From assembly GCA_037189985.1 (NCBI GenBank), contig JBBCJX010000012.1, positions 1-64,000 of the forward strand: a DNA stretch of 64,000 nucleotides, read 5' to 3'. Below are positions 61,097-64,000 of the stretch, one piece after another. Under the pieces are notes generated by a model. It made no database searches. It was not told the origin of the DNA and saw only the letters and a list, made by a program, of their open reading frames with translations. Position 1 is the first letter of the stretch; the number at the start of each line of letters is the position of its first letter. The position numbers and the translations under genes were made by a program. Origin of the DNA: UBA2031 sp037189985. Its GTDB lineage: Bacteria > Pseudomonadota > Gammaproteobacteria > Pseudomonadales > Moraxellaceae.

Positions 61097-61588
61097 TGGC
61101 TGCTCCTGCAGGTCATCGCCCTTGGGAGGGCGCTTGCCCCGCTCCTTGTCATGCTGACGCTCGCCCTTCTGGTCCCGGTGCCCATCAGGAGCATCCTCCC
61201 GGAAGTGACGACGCATGGACTCCCGCTCGGCAGGCGGCATGGACTCCCAGCGGCGGCGCAACTCCTCACGCTTTTCCGGCGGCATGTTGCGATAGCGCTC
61301 ATAGCGTTCCTTCAACTCCTGACGCTTTTCCGGCGGCAACGCCTGCAGGTTCTCATAACGTTCGCGCATCTCCTTGCGGCGCTCGGGCGGCATGTCGCGC
61401 CAGCGTTGTGCGCGCTGCAGCAATTCGTCCTGCTGGCTCGCACTGAGGCTGTCCCAGCGCGACTTGTCACGCATCAGCAGCGACTGGGTCTCGGCATCCA
61501 GACTGTCGAAGCGGCGGCCTTCAGCCGCCAGCAGCGAACCGGCAAAAAGCAGCGGGACCAGCAGGAAAACAAGGCGCAGCATCTTCAT
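61079..61588 (-). CDS. DUF3106 domain protein with PPE-type repeats
   Basis: A 169-residue exported protein. Signal peptide ends near SLLAAEG (about residue 22). The middle has four short repeats of the form M/L-PPE/A-x-R (MPPERRKEM, LPPEKRQEL, MPPEKREEL, MPPAERESM), each on a charged helix, typical of DUF3106. The C-terminus is Asp/Arg/Lys-rich and disordered. It is the last gene of the sigma-anti-sigma operon, overlapping the middle gene by 4 bases, and may be the sensed periplasmic partner. Confidence 0.82.
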   Translation of the reverse strand: MKMLRLVFLLVPLLFAGSLLAAEGRRFDSLDAETQSLLMRDKSRWDSLSASQQDELLQRAQRWRDMPPERRKEMRERYENLQALPPEKRQELKERYERYRNMPPEKREELRRRWESMPPAERESMRRHFREDAPDGHRDQKGERQHDKERGKRPPKGDDLQEQPQKSRR

Positions 61589-61914
61589 TGCATGGCCACC
61601 AGCATGTCCATGGACTCCAGGAACTGGAGGTCGGCATCCGGCATGGCCACTTCCGCTGCCACAGGCGTATCAGCACCGGGCAGGAAGCCGCCCTGCGGCA
61701 CCACCACCATCACGGCCAGGCTGGCCGCCACGGCAAAGCCGCCAGCCATCCACCAGGAAGCATGACGGCGAGCCGGGCGTGCCGCCGCCACTTGAGCACG
61801 CGTGGCCGCCAGCGCAGCGTCCAGCAGCGGGTCCGGCTGGGCAGCCTTGCGCTCCAGGGTCTCGCGCAGCGCCTCGGCCAGTTCCCGGTCACGGGCATTG
61901 AATTCAGTCATCAC
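61585..61914 (-). CDS. Putative anti-sigma factor (single-pass membrane protein)
   Basis: A 109-residue protein. The N-terminal 50 residues are charged and cytoplasmic (FNARDRELAEALRETLERKA). One transmembrane helix spans about 56-76 (WWMAGGFAVAASLAVMVVV), and the rest is a short periplasmic tail. Position after an ECF-like sigma gene, with an 11-base overlap, supports an anti-sigma role. No zinc (HxxxCxxC) motif is seen, so it is not the ZAS type. Confidence 0.7.
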   Translation of the reverse strand: MMTEFNARDRELAEALRETLERKAAQPDPLLDAALAATRAQVAAARPARRHASWWMAGGFAVAASLAVMVVVPQGGFLPGADTPVAAEVAMPDADLQFLESMDMLVAMQ

Positions 61915-62452
61915 TCACCTCCAGTCGCGCACGCAGGGCATGCATGGCGCGCGACAAATGCGTTTTCACGCTGCCTTCCCCGCAGCCCATGGCAGCGGCG
62001 GTCGCGGCGGTATCCAGTCCTTCCCAGATACGCAGCATGAAGGCCTGTTGCTGGCGCAGTGGCAGGTCGGCCAAGGCCGCCGTCACTGTTTCCATGTCCC
62101 GCGCACGCTTCAGGAGCAGGGCAGGATCGGAGCTGGCTTGCTCCGGAATGTCGGCCCAGGGGTCGGCATCCGGATCGTCTTCGGGGGGCTTGAGCCAGGT
62201 CATCCAGCGGCCGCGCCGGGTGCGGGTGCGGTGCCAGTCCATGATGCGGCTTTGCAGGATGGTCTGGAACAGGGGCGCCCACTCGGCCGGCGGCCGGCTG
62301 GCGTAGCGCGTGGACAGCGCGATCATGCTGTCCTGCACGATGTCCAGCGCCGCCTCCCGGTCCCGCGTGGAAATCTCGGCCATGACCTGGGCGCGACGGC
62401 CCACACCACGGAGGAAGGCGTCCAGCGTGAGCGGTGCTAGTGCCTGAGTCAT
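61904..62452 (-). CDS. RNA polymerase sigma factor, ECF-like
   Basis: A 182-residue sigma factor with region 2 (AALDIVQDSMIALSTRYASRP, ILQSRIMDWHRTRTRRG) and region 4 (ADLPLRQQQAFMLRIWEGLD, TAAAMGCGEGSVKTHLSRAMHALR). A DPDADPWADIPEQ acidic linker joins them. The start at 62452 (MTQALAPLTLDAFLRG) matches the family; the frame extends upstream for 28 residues. It is first in a three-gene overlapping operon with the anti-sigma-like and DUF3106 genes. Its target promoters are unknown. Confidence 0.88.
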   Translation of the reverse strand: MTQALAPLTLDAFLRGVGRRAQVMAEISTRDREAALDIVQDSMIALSTRYASRPPAEWAPLFQTILQSRIMDWHRTRTRRGRWMTWLKPPEDDPDADPWADIPEQASSDPALLLKRARDMETVTAALADLPLRQQQAFMLRIWEGLDTAATAAAMGCGEGSVKTHLSRAMHALRARLEVSDD

Positions 62453-62547
62453 GTCAGGGGCCGTGGAAACAGGAGCGGGGCCGCTACCATACGCAGCCCC
62501 CTCCTGCATCACAAGTTGCCTACTGGCCAGGGTCATGGACGCCCGCC

Positions 62548-63054
62548 TCAGCCAGCCTTCTTGGCATCAGCCTTGGGCTCGGTCTTGCCAGCCTTGGACT
62601 TCCCTTCAGCATCGGCGCGGGGACCGAAACCACGCTGGCCCTGGCCTTCCTGGCTGCGTGACCAGCTCTTGCCGTCAAAGCCAGTACCTTCTTCCTTGCG
62701 TGACCAGCGTTCCTTGTCCTTGTCGAAGGTGGCCGTCACGTTGCGCGTGGCGGTCTTGCCCTCGGTGTTGGTGAACTGTTCCTTGCGGCTGAAGCTGCTG
62801 TCGGTCACCTTCTGCTCGACCTTGCGCTTGCTGGTCTTGCCATCGGCCGTCTTGCGCACGGTTTCCTCGGTAAAGCTTTCGCGGGGGGCCTTGCCCTGGA
62901 AACCGCGGTCACCGCGGGGGCCATCGCCCCGGAATTCCTTCTTGTGAAAGTGGCGGGGGCCGCCATCACGGCCTTCGGGAGCATTGGCCTGGGCCAGTGC
63001 CACGGAAGAACCCAGGGCAAGGGCCAGCAGAAGGGCTGTCGTACGTGTTTTCAT
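62548..63054 (-). CDS. Exported charged low-complexity protein of unknown function
   Basis: A 168-residue protein. Signal peptide ends near VALAQA (about residue 22). The rest is highly charged with Lys, Arg, Gly and Glu; strand-like repeats such as FTEETVRKTADGKTSKRKVEQ, and VTATFDKDKERWSRKEEG, follow. The C-terminus is Lys/Ala-rich. It is not a family I recognise. It sits 95 bases upstream of the sigma operon on the same strand and may be regulated with it (inference). Confidence 0.65.
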   Translation of the reverse strand: MKTRTTALLLALALGSSVALAQANAPEGRDGGPRHFHKKEFRGDGPRGDRGFQGKAPRESFTEETVRKTADGKTSKRKVEQKVTDSSFSRKEQFTNTEGKTATRNVTATFDKDKERWSRKEEGTGFDGKSWSRSQEGQGQRGFGPRADAEGKSKAGKTEPKADAKKAG

Positions 63055-63222
63055 GTTGCAAATTCCTCTTGATGAGATCCCAGTGCGGGAAACGGGTTTC
63101 AGTCTGCGCGCCTGACTTGCTGGTATAACGCCCTGCCACGGCCACGGTTGACACCCCTGCTACACTGGCCGCGCTCCGCCCCGGGCGGCGGGGCGGAACC
63201 GCTGTGTCTCCGGAGCCTCCTC

Positions 63223-63687
63223 GTGCTGCATGTCGTCCTCTTCCAGCCGGAAATCCCCGGCAATACCGGCAACATCATCCGGCTGTGCGCCAATACCGGC
63301 GTGCGCCTGCACCTGATACGCCCGCTGGGTTTTGAACTGGACGACAGCAAGCTGAAACGGGCCGGGCTGGATTACCACGAATGGGCCGAGATGCAGGTGC
63401 ACGACACGCTGGAGGACTTCCTGCGGGATGTCGCGCCCGCCCGCCTCTTCGCCTTCACCACCAAGGGTTCACGCCCCTATCACGACCTGGCCATAGAGGC
63501 CGGAGACGCCTTTCTCTTCGGCCCGGAAACCCGTGGCTTGCCAGCCGACATACTGGCCAGCCTGCCTGCCGGACAAAAACTGCGCCTGCCCATGCGGCCT
63601 GAAAGCCGCAGCCTGAACCTGTCCAACAGCGTGGCCGTGGTGGTGTACGAAGCGTGGCGCCAGATGGGTTTTGCCGGCGGTCACTGA
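63223..63687 (+). CDS. trmL: tRNA (cytidine(34)-2'-O)-methyltransferase TrmL
   Basis: A 154-residue SPOUT methyltransferase acting on the wobble base of tRNA-Leu. Blocks are LFQPEIPGNTGNIIRLCANTG, RPLGFELDD, FLFGPETRGLP (SAM-binding knot) and the C-terminal SLNLSNSVAVVVYEAWRQ. The GTG at 63223 is chosen because GGAG lies eight bases upstream and this gives the family's normal length; the frame runs back to 63148. Short and complete. Confidence 0.94.
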   Translation: MLHVVLFQPEIPGNTGNIIRLCANTGVRLHLIRPLGFELDDSKLKRAGLDYHEWAEMQVHDTLEDFLRDVAPARLFAFTTKGSRPYHDLAIEAGDAFLFGPETRGLPADILASLPAGQKLRLPMRPESRSLNLSNSVAVVVYEAWRQMGFAGGH

Positions 63688-63770
63688 GTCCTTACATATC
63701 CGGCACTGTCTGCACCACGACCTGGCCGAGAGAATGCAGATCCTGCCACTGGCGATTGAAGGAGCAAGCC

Positions 63771-64000
63771 ATGTCGTTCGATATCGACCTTTTCGTGATC
63801 GGTGCAGGCTCCGGTGGCGTGCGTGCCGCCCGCTTTGCTGCCGGCTTTGGTGCCCGCGTGGCAATTGCAGAGAGCCGTTACCTCGGCGGCACCTGCGTGA
63901 ATGTCGGCTGTGTACCCAAGAAGCTGCTGGTTGCCGGGGCAAGTTTCAGTTCGACATTTGCCCATGCCGAAGGTTTTGGATGGAATGTTTCAACACCCGT
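63771..64000 (+). CDS. gor: Glutathione-disulfide reductase, N-terminal part (runs off window)
   Basis: First 76 codons of a flavoprotein disulfide reductase. It shows the FAD motif DLFVIGAGSGGVRAARFAA and the redox-active GGTCVNVGCVPKKLL. The VNVGCVPKK form and SGGVRAAR fit glutathione reductase rather than lipoamide dehydrogenase. GGAG lies eight bases before the ATG. The rest is beyond the window edge. Confidence 0.9.
   Translation, partial: MSFDIDLFVIGAGSGGVRAARFAAGFGARVAIAESRYLGGTCVNVGCVPKKLLVAGASFSSTFAHAEGFGWNVSTP

Overview
The window is about 64 kb of GC-rich (about 60% by eye), gene-dense chromosome from a gammaproteobacterium. Several gene blocks have the order known from Pseudomonas and relatives: fur/bamE/rnfH/ratA/smpB; glnK-amtB next to ubiK and comM; lptM-lysA-dapF-DUF484-xerC-HAD beside cyaY; and ntrBC. 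The tmRNA tag (ANDENYALAA) also fits. Acyl-CoA dehydrogenase, SDR, phosphotransferase and sterol-desaturase genes suggest a lipid- or hydrocarbon-using lineage. I cannot name the genus.

Layout. 0-6 kb: FAD amine oxidase and divergent TetR regulator, a small membrane protein, three tandem AIM24-family genes and an M48 protease. 6-12 kb: fur, bamE, rnfH, ratA, an SNF-type transporter, smpB and a large lipoprotein. 12-18 kb: M24 peptidase-like protein with a histone-H1-like tail, alpha/beta hydrolase, ferritin-like hydrolase, AraC regulator and an amidohydrolase. 18.0-18.4 kb: ssrA (tmRNA). 18.5-21.4 kb: an AT-rich three-gene island (DUF262 protein, HEPN-like protein, cytosine-C5 methyltransferase) just downstream of ssrA; this is the best candidate for an uncharacterised defence system. 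21-32 kb: LysR/EamA pair, ZntB-like transporter, PRC-barrel protein, RhlE helicase, Pit phosphate transporter with its DUF47 partner, MerR regulator, sterol desaturase and RseB-like protein. 31.7-36.5 kb: two glnK-amtB pairs, one preceded by a TorF-type porin. 36.8-51 kb: ubiK, comM, a lipid/acyl-CoA block, xerC-dapF-lysA-lptM, cyaY and rimO. 51.2-53.8 kb: ntrB-ntrC. 54.5-58.3 kb: arylesterase and the divergent ABC exporter, bracketed by two copies of a structured repeat. 58.8-64 kb: a voltage-sensor-like membrane protein, small unknowns, a sigma/anti-sigma operon, trmL and the start of a glutathione reductase gene.

A nitrogen-control circuit can be read from the DNA. The window encodes NtrB/NtrC, and close matches to sigma-54 promoters precede torF-glnK1-amtB1, glnK2-amtB2 and ntrBC itself. 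NtrC-type palindromes lie about 120 bases upstream of the predicted starts of the torF and ntrBC transcripts. SmpB and ssrA, the two parts of trans-translation, are also both present.

All functional calls rest on motif recognition in translated sequence; no database search was run. Start sites were moved from the longest reading frame where a Shine-Dalgarno sequence, signal peptide or family length argued for it.
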